From positions 51,843,753 through 51,907,752 of the forward strand of contig OY986438.1 in NCBI GenBank assembly GCA_963920525.1: a DNA stretch of 64,000 bases, read 5' to 3'. The translations under genes and the position numbers were made by a program. The notes under the pieces are model-generated. The model had not been told where the DNA came from. It saw only the letters and a list, made by a program, of their open reading frames with translations, and made no database searches. Of the stretch, positions 44,846 through 56,335 are shown piece after piece (positions within the stretch are counted from its first letter, which is position 1; every line of letters starts with the position of its first letter). Origin of the DNA: Dichetophora obliterata. Taxonomy: Eukaryota; Arthropoda; Insecta; Diptera; Sciomyzidae.

Positions 44846-45830
44846 TTATGTAACTTTCATATCTATTTAGAAGCATATTTAGGAGTTTAAGAATTAATGA
44901 ACAAATTGAAAATGGAGAAAAAATCAATCTCTAATAGAAGTTTTCTTTGTTAGCGCTTTTTACCGATCCGGGATAATTAGTCCCAACATCATTGTGGAAC
45001 TATCCACTTTCCATTTCTACAAACTGTAATTGCTCGAAACTACAACCCCTTTTTTCCAAAATTTTATATAATTTCCTCTAAAAATATGACTTTAAAAATG
45101 CAAGCCTTTAAGTATGCAATCTTTTAAACAACATTTTCCAGCAACTACTAAAGGCAAAAAGTGCCCCTCAAAGTAGATAAAGAGTGATATTGTATTAATT
45201 TTTTTCATCATTATTTTTGCTTTCCATACATATTGTGGACTAAAAGTCGAGTTAAGTTCAAGCCGAGAGAGAAAAATTAAATTTGAGAATAGTGTCAAAA
45301 GTACGGAAACGACTTCTAGCTAGTTACAGTTACGTAAACAGCGCCAATTTTAATTTGTTAATTTGTTTTTGAAGTAAGCAAATAAACTTGCTAAGATCGT
45401 TTGAAGAACTAATATCACTTTTAATAAAATAATTTATCATTTAATATGTTATTTAACAATTTGTAAATTTATTTTTCACTGCACAACGTAAGCAAACAAG
45501 AAATGTCAATTTGACATTTGCTTGTTCTTCTTGATGCTTGTTTTTATAATGCTGGAAGGAATTTTTCCAGCACACTTCAAACAACTTTCGAGCTCGAGAG
45601 AGTGATCTTTTGCTTGTTCTTCTCTTTTTTGTGCTAGAGAGATAGTACGGAAACACGCACATTGCAAGTTACTACAATCGAGTACGGAAATGGACGTCAT
45701 GTTTTGCAACTATGTTAACAGATATTAACTGACAACATTAAGAAATTAAATTAAGCGTAATGAAATTAAATTAAAGGGGGTAATTTCTTGAGAAGTTATG
45801 TGTAAAAATCGCTATTTTATTATATAGTTT
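44846..45830. other. Interval without a supported gene
   Basis: AGTACGGAAA occurs at about 45300, 45646 and 45682; TTGCTTGTTCTTCT occurs twice (about 45518 and 45611). These may mark a decayed repeat. No coding signal. Confidence 0.45.
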
Positions 45831-46249
45831 ACTAGCTGATATACCCGGTGTTACTCGAGAGTCATTTATATAAACATTTTAACATACACTTCACGATTAA
45901 ATGTTTTTTAAAATCGGGAATAATGAAATACATGTTGAATTTTATTTGAATTTTATTTTATTTAATTTTATTTATCCACCGTTTGCTAGGTAATTGAACG
46001 AACATTGATCCAAAAAAGTTTAGGAAAATTTTTGTTGTTGGTGGTTCCATCTCTTGCGGTGAGCTAATTGAATTCAAAGAAGCGGTACGAAAAACAGATT
46101 TTAAAAATTAAAAAGAATTTTTATATTTACTCAATGTTAAAGCAAGCACAATTACCTTTTCAACAAAATAAAAATTATGATGGGACTCAATGCGTCCTTG
46201 AGATATGGACATTTTAACGTCTAAACAAAGATTTATATTAAAAAACATA

Positions 46250-46430
46250 TTGAACTTTTTAACAAAAAAAAATTTTAATGAAATATATTAAAAACAGCAT
46301 AGTTATTGGCATTAAAAGTAAATACTTTGATTTTCATATAATTTTTTTCTCATTATTAGCTATCAATGTTTTATGAAAATTCGTTGTGCTAAAAATGATT
46401 GTACCTACTAAAATTTCTAAAAAAAACTGG
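46250..46430 (+). repeat. Internal duplication, copy 1
   Basis: The block TATTGAACTTTTTAACAAAA, AATGAAATATATTAA, TTTGATTTTCAT, TTTTTTTCTCATT, ATGTTTTATGAAAA matches 47525-47705 in order and orientation with moderate divergence. Confidence 0.7.
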
Positions 46431-47134
46431 CAGTACTGCATTATTTTACTTTTTAAAAGTTTGGTAGCAATAGCATTTTCGCAAAATATTTCGCAAAACT
46501 TATCTGCTAGCTGCATAAGAACATCAGATATTTTTCTGTAAGCAGAAAATAGCGCCAACTGTCTGTAATCCCAATCGTGTGGGGTTAAATTTGAAGAAAC
46601 TTTTGCAAAAACATAATTCAGCTATTCAACGCAAGGTGTACGTTTAGTTTGTACGCACACATCTTACACATGTGGCGCCATCTATCTGTAAATTTAACGC
46701 ACAGATCAAAACTAATGAAATAATTGTGCTGACCAGATGCGCATATGTTTTATTATATCGCCATATAGGTGAAACTGATTACATGAAAATATTAACTTTT
46801 ACAGCATTCTTATTCACAGTCGTCTTTTCGATAAAATTGTGATATATATACAACATTTAAAGTACCATTGATAAAGAACTAATTGACAACGGTGACACAA
46901 TAGTGAGAACAAATAGAGCCATCACAACAAAACAAATTTAACAGGAGGGGGTGGGGAGGCAAAATATAAGTAAAAGATGATCACACTATAAAGAAAATTT
47001 TGTATAATCCAAAATGTTCGTAATTACTTTAGACACACAACTGCATTCTTAGAGATATATGGGGGACGTTCAAACTATATAGAGAATTTTAACACAAAAC
47101 TAAGTTTTATTAATAGTCTGGTATGAAAAATAGA

Positions 47135-47475
47135 TTTTTAGCCATTACTTTTGATTGGAAAGAGATATTGGGGTAATTTTTTCACATAAATTATTTTTGA
47201 GACTTGACTTTTTTGTAAAAAATATAAAAACAACATTTTGGAAAAAATAAATTTCGCGAAAAAAATCAAAGGGGGTCCCTTGTTGTTTTGATGACAAAAA
47301 CAGTAAAATAATTTTTGCGCTTAGCTGGAAGAATTTTTGCAAATAAATGCTATGTCATATGAAAGGTAGCCAGATGTGCAATTTTTAATTAATTTCGTTC
47401 TTACAACAACAACAATTTTTGAGTCATTTGTTGAGTAAAAAGTCAATATTTTGGACCTTTTTGGACATAATCATA
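47135..47475 (+). repeat. Dispersed repeat, copy B
   Basis: Matches 7380-7700 (TTTTGATTGGAAAGAGATAT..., TTATTTTTGAGACTTGACT, TATGTCATATGAAA and TATTTTGGACCTTTTT) over about 320 bp. The copy here lies inside a Helitron-like element; copy A lies just before one. Confidence 0.75.
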
Positions 47476-47524
47476 AAACATATATACACTGACTTCACGG
47501 TACAGTTCAACCTATTTTTGTGAA

Positions 47525-47705
47525 GTGATTTTATTGAACTTTTGAACAAAAAAAATTTGAATGAAATATATTAATGGACAGCGGAGATATTTGCATCGAA
47601 AGACCAAACTTTGATTTTCATGTCGTTTTTTTCTCATTCTTAGGCAACGATGTTTTATGAAAAAGTCGTTATACTGAAAATTTCTCCAATTTTGAAGATA
47701 TGTGA
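47525..47705 (+). repeat. Internal duplication, copy 2
   Basis: Second copy of the 46250-46430 block, about 1.28 kb away inside the same Helitron-like element. Together they suggest a tandem or nested origin of the element. Confidence 0.7.
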
Positions 47706-48174
47706 ATGTTTTTGATGTCAAAATAACAAAAATTTTTTAGAATTAAATACAAAAAAATCTCCGATAGTAAAAAGTTTTATAATAACAAAATTACCGTTAG
47801 TTGAAAAATTTTAGAGGGGGCGTGGCAAAAACTAAGTATGTAACATTTTAAGTTGGGATGTACTTAATATGTATACCTAGTTTGAGCAAAATCCGTTGAG
47901 CCGTTTAGATTTGTATAAAGGCCAAACAAACAAACAAACAAACAGAAAATGTGTTTTATTACTATAGATTATTATGCAATTGAAAGAAATTAAATTGTAT
48001 TACAGTTGCGAAGTGCGCAATTCCTAAAAGGGGTCATAATTCCTCCTTGTTTTTCCACATTATCGTCCAATGTTTTCATCCCGCATTTTATAAATGAAAT
48101 TTAGTCTATAACATATCAAATTAATTATTTTATTTAATAATGCAAGAGTTTAGAATTTTAAATGTTGGTTTGTG

Positions 48175-48403
48175 AGAGGAGTATTTAAAAAATGGACAAG
48201 ATATTGAAAAACTTAATAATTACTTTAAAGAAAATTATGAATTCTTGACAAATGCACAAATTGCTCTAATAACAAAATATGTTCAGAGAAGTTTTGATGG
48301 AAAGTCTAAAACTAAATAGCCAAGTGCATCAGGAAATAAACAGCGGTTTCTATTAAATGAAATAAAAAGAACTAAGAGGCGCAAGAAACACGCGACTTAA
48401 TAA
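48175..48403 (+). pseudogene. Unrecognised ORF relic
   Basis: One frame reads EEYLKNGQDIEKLNNYFKEN then YEFLTNAQIALITKYVQRSF, DGKSKTK-stop and PSASGNKQRFLLNEIKRTKR. It has a protein-like composition and only one stop over about 75 codons in AT-rich DNA. I do not recognise the family; a transposon protein is the likeliest source. Confidence 0.4.
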
Positions 48404-49258
48404 TTCTCGAAAATTTTTTAGAAAATCTACAAATGAGTATGTTATGCACATGCTGTTAGCATCTTCGGATTCTTTCATATATATCTGTTCCGAATAGAGC
48501 CAAAAAAGAAAATATCTTGATGTTCACGAAGATTACAAAAGAACTATAAGGGGTCTCTTTCATTTGAAAATTTTTTTTCGATTTTATTTTTTTATCCTTA
48601 AATAGGTCACTTATGTGTGTAGAATACGTGTTTAAAATTTCAGATTGATATCTTTTGCAATAGCTACAATATCTAGGTACACTCGAACGCATATTTCCGC
48701 ACATATTTTTTAATAAATATTTCATGAAACCAAAGATGAAACCAAAGCGTACATGAAAGTTGGCGTCAACTTTCTTTTAACTTTTGATGTTTTGAAGATA
48801 TAACCAGTTTTATATAGTCTTTTTTTGGAAGTAAGTTTCGAGGTAGGTCTGCATTTTAAAAAATTTGCGAAATTAGGAATGAAATTTGAAAGACAAAAAA
48901 AAATGTTGTCTTCTACTTGTAGGAGCCAAAATGTGTGGTCTTTAACGTTATACATCTTTTGAAAGTGAGTTTCGAGGTAGGTCTGCATCTTTAAAAAAAT
49001 TACCAAAGTTGGCAATTAAAACACTTAAGTTAAAGAACCATATCGAAGAAGAGGAATAAATAAACGACTAAAATCGAAGTAATGAAAAAATGTCTTGCTA
49101 AAATGTGCGGTCTTTAACGTAACATTTTGTTCTTTTGTGTTCCCATCTAAATTAAGGAACTAATGCACGTTCCTTAAGTCTAACTGACTCTGATGCTTAA
49201 ATAGGGAGACTACCCGATTATGACTAAAACGTAGCACAAAAAAAAACTGCTTACGATC
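48404..49258. repeat. Interval with a tandem pair
   Basis: AGTAAGTTTCGAGGTAGGTC (about 48829) and AGTGAGTTTCGAGGTAGGTC (about 48964), each followed by TGCAT and a T/A run, plus a TGTG(T/C)GGTCTTTAACGTTA-like block (about 48930 and 49107), show a unit of about 135-175 bp repeated twice. No gene. Confidence 0.55.
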
Positions 49259-50085
49259 CAGCGACGGATCTGGAAAAAATCTTGGGGAGGGCAAAATTTG
49301 ATGGACACACTTTTTTCATTTTTGGAAATTTTGTTTATAAATTGTCTTATTAAAGTTCATTTAAAACAATTCGTCTTTAAGAACTCTTCTTGAACTCTCT
49401 TACAAGAGACAACTTGTTTTAGATGAATTTTCGCAGACGCATATAACTTATTGCTTGGAATTAAGATTGATTTATGAAAATTTTAAAAATTTATCCCGTT
49501 TTAAAAAAATCATAACACTGTTTAATTTCTAGTTCAGTGTAGTGAAAAAATCATAGTCCTTTTATTACAAAAAATTAAAGCAATTTGAAATTTATATTTT
49601 TGGTGGTATGACTATGATATGGCACACATGAAAAGGTAGCCAAAATTACAAAATGTATCCAGTAAGTGCTATTAGAAAGAAGAAAAAAGTAATAAAATTA
49701 TCCTATAATTATATTAAATTATAGAAAAATCATTATAGTTCTTCTTTTTCGCAGCAAAGTTATCAATAACTTCACTTTTATTTAGTTTAATCTCTCTATA
49801 AATATGCAATAATGCTAATTCAATCAATTGTTCTTGCTGTATACTTGAAGGTTGCCTTGTTTTTAATAATTGCACCAAAGATAGCAAACGTTTTGGAAAT
49901 CAGTGGAAAATGTCATTATCACATAGATCTACAACGGAGAAGATATCATTTATCTGCCATTTACACTGCTAAATTTGAAGTTCGTGAAATTTTCTTGACT
50001 TGTTTTCCAGCAATACGAGGCATATTAATTTACATACCTAACTTCTCGTGGAATTTCTGTACTTCGCCAAATATTTTTTAAAATA
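49259..50085 (-). pseudogene. hAT element relic, 3' end and transposase pieces
   Basis: CAGCGACGGATCTGG at 49259 has the form of a hAT terminus. Upstream on the minus strand, EQLIELALLHIYREIKLNKS then EVIDNFAAKKKNYNDFSI (about 49730-49830) is the usual end of ZMYM1-like hAT transposases (ALLHIHRDI...VID-F---K). Further upstream, EVQKFHEKLGM-stop-INMPRIAGKQVKK (about 49990-50080) matches the conserved MPRIA-RQ block. The dimerisation motif between them is shifted and broken. The other end was not found. Confidence 0.65.
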
Positions 50086-50908
50086 TGGTTTTGCGTTTTC
50101 TGTTTTTTTGTAAAAAAAAGAGTTCTCTTTGAAATCTTTTAGCAGTGATTTAAAAGTTTTAATGGAACTTTCTGTTGCATCCTTATTAGATCTTAGTCCT
50201 TATCCCCATTCTATTAGAAAATGCTGGTGCAGGAAAAAAAAACACCTTTGCATTTTTCATATACATATAGTGTTGGTGCTCTAATCCTTATAGAGGCTTG
50301 TTTTTGCAAGATTCTACTTAAAAACTGAGATACTCCTAACAAATTTAAAATTAAGCATATCGACAGTGTCACTTAAGTTAATTTTAAATTTTAATACAGA
50401 TTTGTGCCTTTCCACTCATCCGGTTTCACAAATACTTGTAAGCTTCTGGTGTTTTGAAAAGTATTCTATTTTGTCACTTCGCTTTGAGGATGAGTAAAAA
50501 TATTTCACTTCTTTTTCACGATCGCCATAGCATTTTGAATTGTTTTAGCATTCGAACTTTTTGAGTTTGATAAATTTGGAGCATGGTTACATATGTATAA
50601 CACGGACAATATGTTGCATTATTTTGTGTTTTCTGAAGAATTGTAGTAGAAAATACAATACAGTGCTAACGTTCTTTTTCATAGAAATCCTTTTGCAGCG
50701 GCATTGGGAAAACTCGAAATAACCCAGCAAAAAACGTGCTTCCAAAAGAAGGTAAAGTGAAAAGGAAAGTCTTGAATTCCATCTCTTCCACTTTCATACC
50801 CAGAAGGCATTATTTTAACATATGCATGTCATTGGGAGGAATGTTTTCCTTAGTCTTGTATAGAAGTACTTTCAGAATTTTTTCAATGGAAGATTTTTTT
50901 TGAGCTCT
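50086..50908. other. Interval without a supported gene
   Basis: May include decayed hAT sequence at first; nothing further recognised. Confidence 0.4.
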
Positions 50909-50912
50909 TTAA

Positions 50913-51012
50913 CCCGAAACACCCTGTCGTTGCCATATGGCAAGCACAAACACTTAAAATGTACTTATTTTAGTTGAAAATTTAAAAATAAATTTACTCA
51001 GGGTGATTCGGG
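50913..51012. mobile_element. piggyBac-type MITE, intact short copy
   Basis: CCCGAAACACCCTG (50913-50926) and CAGGGTGATTCGGG (50999-51012) are near-perfect inverted ends; TTAA stands on both sides (50909-50912 and 51013-51016). It is the same family as 16597-16941 but about 100 bp long and in the opposite orientation. It includes the palindrome-like TTGCCATATGGCAA. Confidence 0.8.
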
Positions 51013-51084
51013 TTAATGAAAGAATTCCAGCAGGTGATTTCCAGGAGAACTTTAAAAAGGCATTCCATAAAATTAAAGGTTTTT

Positions 51085-51300
51085 GTGGTTACGGGGGTTA
51101 AAAAAATGCCACTGAAAATATCCTTTTTCCCGATTTTCTGGCGATTTTTATTTTGAAAATGAGCAGTGTTTTGGTTTTTTTTGGGGGTTACAAAACTCCC
51201 CGTAAAATATCCCTTTTCCCGATTTTCACGGCATTTTGATGTTGGAAGTAAAAGAAGTTGCGTTTGGGGGTCAAAAAAATCTCACGGAAAATATCTAAAA
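51085..51300 (+). repeat. Three-copy tandem repeat, about 85-90 bp
   Basis: GGGGGTTAAAAAAATGCCAC, GGGGGTTACAAAACTCCCCG and GGGGGTCAAAAAAATCTCAC start near 51094, 51184 and 51266, each followed by GAAAATATC or TAAAATATC; the first two also share TTTTTCCCGATTTTC. Confidence 0.75.
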
Positions 51301-52127
51301 CATATATTAAAATAATTATATACAATTTTTTCATTTTCATAAATTTTAAATGCTATTTGAATGTCTTCCAGAAATAGTTTACGAAAGTGCCTCTTGAAAA
51401 GACTTCTTGATAGAGCTACACTCAGAAAATTAATTTATAGGCGTAAGGTTGCGGGAAATTAATATTATTTGGAGTAATCGAAAGAAAGTTGCTACAACTG
51501 AAATTTGCTCAATGTAACAGGAATGATATAAGCACAATTGATTTCTTATTACTGCGAATGACGGTTCCTTTGCAGTCCCCTCATTTCGAAATTTTTGTCA
51601 GTTGAAATGAAAATATGACATGTCAGTTGCTTTTACTTAAAATCAATTTAATGATTTTAAATCCTCTTGCCATTTGTCTGAGGTAACTAACTGAAGCCAT
51701 TGTAGACAAGCAAATGAGTTATTGTAACAACCACATTGTAAGTTATGTCAAAAGCATTATTTTTACGTTACAATCGATTTTTCGGATGTTATTAAATTAA
51801 TCAGAACCCTCTAGTTGCGTCAATCTCAACCATCAATTTTGCTACTGAAAGTTTGTTAAACCATCCCAATTGTCAAGTCAACCAGATATAATTCCACAAA
51901 TACGAAGTTAAGTAAGCCGACCTTAATCGCAAGACGCTTGTATTATTACATTTCTCACAGTTGTTCAACGTGATTGGTTCTAAACGTTTTGTTGATATTT
52001 TGTCATTATGGTGTTGTGAAAAATATATATTAATATATATCTTTATTTTAAAATAAATGTGAATTCTATGGTTTTTAATATTAATCTTCACGGAGGAGCG
52101 AATAGTCAGATAAGTTGTTTACTAAAC
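51301..52127. other. Interval without a supported gene
   Basis: AT-rich; no coding or repeat structure recognised. Confidence 0.5.
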
Positions 52128-52782
52128 TAACGGGAGCAACAGCTGGGCACCTGTCTCAGGTGGTCCTTGTACGGCATCAATGCCAGTGAGTGAAAGAAAA
52201 GGCAACGTTCCATTCAAGTCATCCAACTGCAGCAATCCTCAAAATTCTGTTGTGCCATCGACCTTAGCTTCAATTACCATACAGCAGAGCAGCATCCATT
52301 AAAGTGCTGAACGATTTAAGTCAAAATGATTGACAGGTTCATTCATAAAACCGAGTGAAAGTTAAAACGAATAAAAGCTCCTTTCATACAATCGAATGTA
52401 GGTTAAAATAAATAACTTCTACGTTCACACAATTGAGTTTAGGTTAAAATTATTACAAAGCTAGTTCATTCAACTGAATGGAGGTCGAAAGAAGTAAGGG
52501 GTTCGTTCATAAAACTATGAGAGCAGTGCTAACAACGGAGTGCTACAATCAAGGCTATTAAAAACTAGGTAGTTGAGGTGAGCACCCTTTCAAAATTAAT
52601 CAGCAATCGACTAAGTCGGTAGGGCACTAATTCGGTTGTGATAGTGGATCTAATTCTCTGTGTGTAAGAAGAAGCAAAATTGCATCTATATAATGTCTTC
52701 TGGAAGCAGTGTCCCTAAGAATTCATGTCATGTTTGCAGCACAAATTTTTCTGGGAATCGAATGAAAACCAGTAAAAATTAA
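52128..52782 (+). mobile_element. Possible LINE 5' end with repeated 5'UTR
   Basis: A GC-richer leader is followed by about five degenerate units of roughly 45 bp (52340-52530), each like GTTCATTCA-A-AA--GA-TG-AGGTTAAAA. A frame then starts at 52693 (MSSGSSVPKNSCHVCSTNFS then GNRMKTSKN and a stop at 52782), with a CxxC pair like the beginning of an ORF1 zinc finger. Internal tandem repeats in the 5'UTR are common in LINEs that carry internal promoters. The rest of the element is missing. The assignment is an inference. Confidence 0.4.
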
Positions 52783-53206
52783 AAAAAAAATGTTATTATT
52801 GCCTTTATTGTCATCTAATAAATTATTATAAATAGTTATTGGGGGGGAGGGGGTTTAATTACACAATTTCGTTAAAGTAAACGTGTTCTATTCAGTTGCA
52901 TTCGTTCAGTGTTAAAGCCACCTTAGCTGAGTTAGATGGTGTTTTAAACACACATTTAAGTGTCTCTATTGGGGTGGATTCAGCTAAAAAAAAAACAGAC
53001 ACAATTTCTTTGGAAAGGTCGAATAAGATGGCAGGTAAATAAGAAAAATCAAATCGATGAATTCGAATATATGTTATTGTTTTGTTATTCAAAACAATTA
53101 TTCATCATACCCCTCCCCCCGTGATGATCAGGATGTTGAAGATATTGATTTATTTATTTATTCATTCATCTACTGGGACGTTGCCCTTACAGATATAGTT
53201 CTTAGT

Positions 53207-55384
53207 CTAACTTAATCTAACATATTCCATAAAAATTAACAAATCGAGTAATAAATTCTTAAATATTTGTCTATTTATACTGAAATCTAAATGACTAGCA
53301 ACAGAATTACACAGGTATAAGTATTTAGAGATAACCTCATTCTGGCTAAAATTAGATTTATGGGGAAAAATGTAAAATAAAGGTCTTTCCCTGAGTCCTC
53401 TTATAGGTGCATACAAAGGTATGAGTCCCAACAGATCAGGACTTTGGATTTTACCATCTAAAATGTCTTTAATAAATAAAATACAACAACTTTTCTTCTT
53501 AGCTCTAACGATTGGAGACCAAGAAGTTTGCAGCGAACATCATATGTAGGCATTTCTTGATATGTGTACATATTACGCAAAGCGAATCTAGAGCACCTTT
53601 TTTGAACTCGCTCGACTCTGTGAACATCTACAGCATAAGAAGGGCTCCAAATAATGCAAGAATATTCCAAAATTGATCTGACCAAGCTCGAAAAAATAGA
53701 TTTTACCGTATACGGGTCAGAGAACTCTTTACAATTTCTTTTGATAAAACCTAGCTGTGAGTTAGCCTTGGAAATTACATAATCTCTATGAGTTTTGAAT
53801 GAGAGTTTGGGATCAAAGTAAATGCCCAGATCCTTCACAACGGATGATCTTTGGAAAAAACTGACGGTAATAAATGAATAATCGTACAAAATTACGTCAT
53901 TTTTGCGACAAAAATTTAAAATATGACACTTGGAGAAATTCAGCTTTAAGCCATTGACCTCACACCATAAAGGAGGAAGTTAATATCTGTTTGAAATTTA
54001 TAGCAATCCAAAGTATTTTCTATGACTAAAAACAATTTCAAGTCATCAGCATATAGCAAACTTTTACAGAATTTAAAACTCTTAGGAATGTCGTTTATAT
54101 ATATTATGAATAAGAGTGGTCCTAAGTGGCTTCCCTGTGGAACACCAGAGATAGCTTGAACCATGCTGGAGTAACAGGTATCAATCTTGACGAATAGTTT
54201 TCTATTTGTAAGGTAAGAACTCATCCATTTTAAAAAGTTGGAGTGAATTCCTAGCTTACTCAGTTTAGAAATCAGAAACTTGTGACTCAAACTGTCAAAA
54301 GCTTTAACAAAATCAGTGTAAAGAACGTCCACTTGGAAGCCCTTTGCAATGGCGTGCATGCAAAAGTTTGAAAAAATAGCAAGGTTAGTGCAAGTGGATC
54401 TACCAGCAAAAGAACCATGTTGCTCCGGTGTGATAAAGTTTTTTACTTCCGAGAAAAGTTTATTGGCAATTAGCTTGTCTAGCAGTTTTGGAATGGCTGA
54501 AAGCTTAACTATAGGCCTGTAGTTTTCAATAAGAAACTTTTGGCCAGATTTAAAAATTGGGGATATAAAGGCTAATTTCCACTCATCTAAAAAGATTCCG
54601 CTGGAAAGAGACTTATTGAAAATTAATGTTAAAGCAGCGCAAAGAGAGCTTGCGCACGATTTCAGAATTAAAGGTGGCAATAAATCGTATCCACAGCCCT
54701 TAGTGCTATCTAAGCAATTAAGAGCTTTAAAAACTTCATTTTCAGTAATCTCCATATTACCAATATTTAAAATTTCGGTAATATGAGAGCAATTATTAGA
54801 GCCAGACATCTCGTTGCTGTTATCGAAAACTGATCCAAAAAATTTTGCAAATAATTCACAAATTTCTTGGTTATTATTCGCGATAGCACCTTTGAATTCC
54901 ATAGATTTAGGAAATCCAGAGCTTTTTCGTTTTTCGTTTAAAAAGATCCAAAAGGACTTAGGGTTGTATTTTATATTTTTTTCCATTAAACTGATATATT
55001 TTTTATATAGAAAGTTTGCTAAATAGTCGAACTCACGCCTACGTTGCATAAATGTAAGTCTATCAACATCAGCATTAGTATTTTTAAATCTTTTGTGAGT
55101 CTTGTTTCTCAAGTTCTTGAGTTGAGACAATCTGTGATTGTACCAAGGTAATTTATAAGTTTTTTATAAGATTTCGATGGAACATACAAATCAAAAGCTT
55201 CTTGCAGAATATTTTTAAATACTTTATACATATTTCTTAAGTTTAATGAACCGAATACAGTGCTCCAGTCAATGGAATTAAAATAATTATTTAATGAGTT
55301 AATATTTACTTTATGAAAATTATACGCAGTACTGACATTTTCTACTGAGTTGTTCGTAAATTCATAAGTATAAAAAGTTAGCAT
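53207..55384 (-). pseudogene. LINE ORF2, reverse transcriptase and C-terminus
   Basis: A linker (55384-55109, 55130 on) is followed by RT blocks: STKGCGYDLLPPLILKSCAS, NYRPIVKLSAIPKLLDKLIA, EQHGSFAGRSTCTNLAIFSN, VDVLYTDFVKAFDSLSHKFL (catalytic D), GVPQGSHLGPLLFIIYINDI and SLLYADDLKLFL (YADD). A one-base shift near 53950-53965 ends this frame (SMA-stop), and the C-terminal part continues at 53889-53207 (KDLGIYFDPKLSFKTHRDYV, ANSQLGFIKRNCKEF, SLVRSILEYSCIIWSPSYA). Another shift lies at 55109-55130. All catalytic residues seen are intact. Confidence 0.9.
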
Positions 55385-55468
55385 AACTGCTTTGTGATGA
55401 ACAGATTCGGAAGTTAAAGGAATGTCACATTTAAAAAATTCGTATTTGGTATCATTATTAATAAAAAG

Positions 55469-56335
55469 CTAGTCTAAGATTCGATTAATATCATTTTTTA
55501 GGAAATTAATTTGGAAGAGACCAAGTGCATAAATTGAATCGCAGAGACTCAGCTCAATCTCGGTTTTTAAATTAAAAGGAATTAATATTTGATTATTATC
55601 GCACGATTTCCATTCTATATTTCCCAAATTGAAATCCCCTAAAATACATGGCGTTTGATAAGGAAGAAGCGAATTTACAATAAAATTTATATTAAATAAG
55701 TGATCGTTATACAAGTTAATATCACTAGTTGGCGGTATATAGCTTAAAATAAAAACAATTTCTGTGATATTCTGCAGGCAATCCGCGTTGAGCGATACAG
55801 CAACACAGATTTGTTCGATGTTATCAAAGTTTTTTGGCAGAAGAATTTCTCTGCTTTTAAGTGCTGAGGCAACTGCAATTAGAACGCCACCGCCCCTAGT
55901 AACACCAGAACGTAACACTCGATCTCTGCGGTGAACATCATAATAAGAGTCAAATAGTTCCGTTGACAAAAAATGAGATGTCAACCACGTCTCAGTGAGA
56001 GCGATGACGTCAAAATCGTGTGAAGATGCTGAAGAAAACAATTTATTGGTCTTTGTGTGCAAACCACTTACGTTGTGATAATAGAGACTCAGTCTACGTA
56101 GTTGAGGCCGAGCTAAAGAGTTCGATGTTGTAGTGGAACCAATGTAAAAAGCAGTGTTGGTGTCAACAGCAGGCGTCACTTCGTCGTCGATATAACTGCA
56201 GGCAGTTGTCATCATATTTGCAGAATCAATAATTATGGAGTCCTCGCTTGAGTCGGTGGAGGAATGGTCCCAAGCCCCTTGTCGAAGTTTTTTGGCTTCG
56301 TTATAAAATTTGTAATTTTGACAGAAAGTGGCCAA
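55469..56335 (-). pseudogene. LINE ORF2, endonuclease domain
   Basis: LRRLSLYYHNVSGLHTKTNK (N motif), DFDVIALTETWL (E motif), RRDRVLRSGVTRGGGVLIAV, FILSYIPPTSDINLYNDHLF, TPCILGDFNLGNIEWKS (GDFN) and INFLKNDINRILD, the EEP nuclease of non-LTR elements. The frame ends in a TAG at 55469-55471 where relatives read LDLVF. The N-terminal part of the frame overlaps the end of ORF1. Confidence 0.85.

Larger units (their letters stand above)
45831..47968 (-). mobile_element. Helitron/Helentron-like element 3
   Basis: Read on the minus strand it starts TCTATAGTAATAAAACAC at 47968, followed by repeats of TTTG and CGGCTCAACGGATTTTGCTC, and ends CACCGGGTATATCAGCTAG near 45832. Both termini match elements 1 and 2 at 7796-10258. 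A GGGGGCGTGGC block is present near 47817. It contains dispersed repeat copy B and an internal direct duplication. Non-coding. Confidence 0.7.
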
